This document shows positions 62,206-64,000 of a stretch of 64,000 nt of DNA, one piece after another. The notes below the pieces were generated by a model that worked only from the letters and a program-made list of their open reading frames with translations, had not been told where the DNA came from and made no database searches. This stretch comes from Sphingobacteriaceae bacterium (GTDB taxonomy: Bacteria; Bacteroidota; Bacteroidia; Sphingobacteriales; Sphingobacteriaceae). A program made the position numbers and the translations under genes. Positions within the stretch are counted from its first letter, which is position 1, and each line of letters opens with the position of its first letter. The stretch covers positions 1 to 64,000 of the forward strand of contig JAGIAD010000011.1 of the NCBI GenBank assembly GCA_017745075.1, read 5' to 3'.

Positions 62206-62320
62206 ATACACTAAGTATGTTTTTAAAAAACAATCATAAATAAACTTAATTACATCTTATTTTAATTATTTTTAGCCCTTACAAAAGCGAACAAAAAAGC
62301 GACAATTATACACTAAGTAT
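62206..62320. promoter_or_regulatory. Duplicated candidate Lrp sites between serC and lrp
   Basis: ATACACTAAGTAT occurs at 62206-62218 and again at 62308-62320, 102 bp apart. Each has ATAC/GTAT arms with a 5-nt spacer. The second copy ends 4 nt before the lrp start codon. The rest of this 321-bp gap is AT-rich. Confidence 0.5.
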
Positions 62321-62324
62321 TTAC

Positions 62325-62792
62325 ATGCAAACCCAAAAAATTGATCAGACCGACATCGAAATCCTCAATCTGTTACAACGTGATGGATTGCTAACCTATA
62401 AAGAAGTTTCGGGCAAGCTTAGAAAAAGCATGACCCATATTGTAGAGCGTATTAAAAAACTGCGCACAAATGGCTACATCAAATCAACGGTGGCCATTGT
62501 AGACATTGATAAACTAAGGTCGCATTTTATAGCTTTTCCACACATCCAGCTTACCATGCATTCAGAAGATATTGTGCGGGCATTTAAAAACGAAATGGAA
62601 AAATACCCGGAAGTAATGGAATGTTACCACCTCACCGGTCATTTCGATTTTATGCTTAAGGTAGCCATGCCCGATATGGTTTCTTATAACAATTTCCTCA
62701 GGGATAATATAGGTGCATTGGCCTACATAGGAAACATACAGAGTTTCTTGGTACTCAACCAATCAAAAGCTGAAACAGCATACGCATTATAG
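62325..62792 (+). CDS. Lrp/AsnC-family transcriptional regulator
   Basis: 155 aa. N-terminal AsnC-type helix-turn-helix (QTDIEILNLLQRDGLLTYKEV, MTHIVERIKKLRTNGYI) and C-terminal RAM effector domain (VMECYHLTGHFDFMLKVAMP). The divergent position next to serC suggests control of that operon and of itself in response to an amino acid. The ligand is not known. Confidence 0.9.
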   Translation: MQTQKIDQTDIEILNLLQRDGLLTYKEVSGKLRKSMTHIVERIKKLRTNGYIKSTVAIVDIDKLRSHFIAFPHIQLTMHSEDIVRAFKNEMEKYPEVMECYHLTGHFDFMLKVAMPDMVSYNNFLRDNIGALAYIGNIQSFLVLNQSKAETAYAL

Positions 62793-62800
62793 GTTGATTA

Positions 62801-63043
62801 GTTCATTAGCCATTGGTTCATTAGCCATTGGTTCATTAGTTCAATTGTCATTGGCTTATTGGTAATTGGTTAAGCGTGGTATTCATTTGTTGCTTCCAGA
62901 TCTCATTAGGGAATTCCCTAACGTTATCTGATAGTAGTTTCTGGCAGCGCAATAATCAGCACATCCCATTCCCCTCTCCCAGAGGGGTGTCCGCAGGACG
63001 GGGTGTTCTGAAAACGTGGCGGCAGATGTTACCATCTGCTGCT
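62801..63043. repeat. Short tandem repeat and interspersed repeats downstream of lrp
   Basis: GTTCATTAGCCATTG is repeated at 62801-62815 and 62816-62830, followed by diverged copies to about 62870. CCCCTCTCCCAGAGGGGTG (62971-62989) is a hairpin of a common Bacteroidota repeat, and GGCAGATGTTACCATCTG (63021-63038) repeats the block at 27363. No gene is supported in this 338-bp gap. Confidence 0.7.
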
Positions 63044-63130
63044 TCCCAGGTTTAATTAATGAATGATCTAAACCTGTAAGATGGTAACACCTGGCAGCAC
63101 GAAAAACAGCCAACTGAAAATTGCCGATTG

Positions 63131-63760
63131 CTAACTATTTATTCCCATGGCATACAAAATAATATTTACCCCGAACTTGGTATTATCCTCTGCCAAAAAA
63201 CGTTTGTTCCTGAAATCGTAATCCCATTCGCAGCCATAATCTTTATTGCTGTATAACACCCCGATACGGTTATTTATGGTAATGGCTTTCAGGTAATCGT
63301 GCACCAGGTCGTCTCCCCAGCCGTTTAATTCAAAAGAAGTGGTTGGCGGGCCTTTCTCAAACTTAAAAAAGGAATTATAAATGCCGTGGTTGTTCGGAAT
63401 CTTTTTTAATGCCTGTGGCCCAAACAGGTTGCTCATCTGTGTTTCGAAAGAACGTGCAAACAAACCGTCGATATCATGGTTGCAGTCGTCGACAAAAACA
63501 AAACCACCATTATGCACATAGGTTTTAAAATTTACGGCTTCCTGCTGGCTAAACTGTACCAATTTATGCCCGCTTAAATAACAAAAGGGATATTTAAATA
63601 AATCGCGACTTCCCAGTTCCACAATCTTCTCTTCTTCATCTAAAGGGATGGTGGTATACTCCAGAAGAGAATTTAAGAGATTGGAAGGCATGCGTTGATC
63701 GGTATCCCAGTCGCCCGAATTATACTTTATCCTCGCAAACGTAAATTTAGTTCTTTGCAT
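63131..63760 (-). CDS. DUF4159-family protein
   Basis: 209 aa from ATG 63760 (MQRTKFTFARIKYNSGDWDT), which matches the usual start of the DUF4159 domain. VNFKTYVHNGGFVFVDDCNH, YNSFFKFEKGPP and YSNKDYGCEWDYD are typical blocks. Rossmann-like glutamine-amidotransferase-type fold without obvious catalytic residues. Commonly linked to MoxR-ATPase / DUF58 gene clusters, as here with the divergent moxR-like gene. Confidence 0.85.
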   Translation of the reverse strand: MQRTKFTFARIKYNSGDWDTDQRMPSNLLNSLLEYTTIPLDEEEKIVELGSRDLFKYPFCYLSGHKLVQFSQQEAVNFKTYVHNGGFVFVDDCNHDIDGLFARSFETQMSNLFGPQALKKIPNNHGIYNSFFKFEKGPPTTSFELNGWGDDLVHDYLKAITINNRIGVLYSNKDYGCEWDYDFRNKRFLAEDNTKFGVNIILYAMGINS

Positions 63761-63863
63761 CACCCTAAAATTACCTTCATTTTTTATAAATCGGTCTTTT
63801 TACATCAATTATCTTGTAAATTTTTTGATATTCTTTACACAAGGCTAAAAACTATCTGTCAAT

Positions 63864-64000
63864 ATGCCCTATATTGAAGCACTATATCGTAAAACTAAAA
63901 AATCAACCGTTTTGGAGCATTCAGAAAGCAAGCTAAAAATATTGATCGATAAGATCTCCCTGTTAAAAAGCGAAATACAAAAGGTAATTGTGGGTCAGGA
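63864..64000 (+). CDS. MoxR-type AAA+ ATPase, N-terminal fragment
   Basis: The open frame starts MPYIEALYRKTKK and runs off the window end after 45 codons at KVIVGQ, the block that precedes the Walker A loop in MoxR proteins. Only the N-terminal helices are visible. The call rests on KSEIQKVIVGQ and on the divergent DUF4159 neighbour, a common pairing. The N-terminal extension is longer than in many MoxR proteins. Confidence 0.65.
   Translation, partial: MPYIEALYRKTKKSTVLEHSESKLKILIDKISLLKSEIQKVIVGQ

Noticed and set aside
63198-63205. AAACGTTT, the core of the LacI-type operator, near the end of the window.
   Set aside because: It lies inside the DUF4159 coding region and the flanks are not palindromic beyond 8 bp.

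Overview
The window comes from a member of the Bacteroidota, most likely a Pedobacter-like Sphingobacteriaceae. The evidence is two SusC/SusD pairs, many lipoproteins with the consensus start of an outer-surface Bacteroidota lipoprotein (Cys-Lys-Lys), a promoter of the TAnnTTTG type, weak Shine-Dalgarno sites, and families of interspersed palindromic repeats in almost every large gap. No rRNA, tRNA, CRISPR array, phage or insertion sequence was seen. All functional calls are made by eye from protein motifs; no database search was run.

Layout. 1-2.8 kb: glycogen synthesis (glgA-glgC, minus strand). 2.9-4.0 kb: a tandem array of non-coding repeats. 4.1-6.7 kb: a divergent CobA paralogue, a lipoprotein and a bestrophin-like channel. 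7.0-14.9 kb: a minus-strand assimilatory sulfate reduction operon, sir - cobA - (met8/TSUP fusion) - cysH - cysD - cysN. It is preceded by a 23-codon leader ORF with four consecutive cysteine codons and an intrinsic terminator, which together look like a cysteine-sensing attenuator. An Rrf2 regulator lies just upstream. A 38-bp promoter element in front of the leader recurs in front of the CobA paralogue at 4.1 kb. 15.8-17.0 kb: a membrane metallophosphoesterase. 17.2-27.3 kb: an NIS (NRPS-independent) hydroxamate siderophore locus with a divergent TonB receptor and a four-gene synthesis operon, including a synthetase-acyltransferase fusion. 27.5-29.3 kb: an M23 peptidase and a small lipoprotein with a truncated duplicate.

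29.4-55.1 kb is a glycoprotein/galactoside utilisation locus. A GH2 - GH27 - M60 - small domain operon is followed upstream by an apparent 11-gene, 19-kb operon that begins with SusC2/SusD2 and ends with two LamG lipoproteins flanking a second M60 metallopeptidase. LacI-type palindromes (core AAACGTTT) occur ahead of both operons and suggest one shared regulator encoded elsewhere. 55.9-59.4 kb: a FAD oxidoreductase, a DUF1543 protein and a DUF4350-like secreted protein. 59.6-62.8 kb: serC - DUF1015 - small membrane protein, divergent from an Lrp/AsnC regulator. 63.1-64.0 kb: a DUF4159 protein divergent from the start of a MoxR-type ATPase that runs off the window.

The most interesting item is the polycysteine leader at 14.76-14.83 kb. 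It predicts that cysteine supply is read by translation of Cys codons, with the whole sulfate-to-sulfide pathway downstream of the attenuator.
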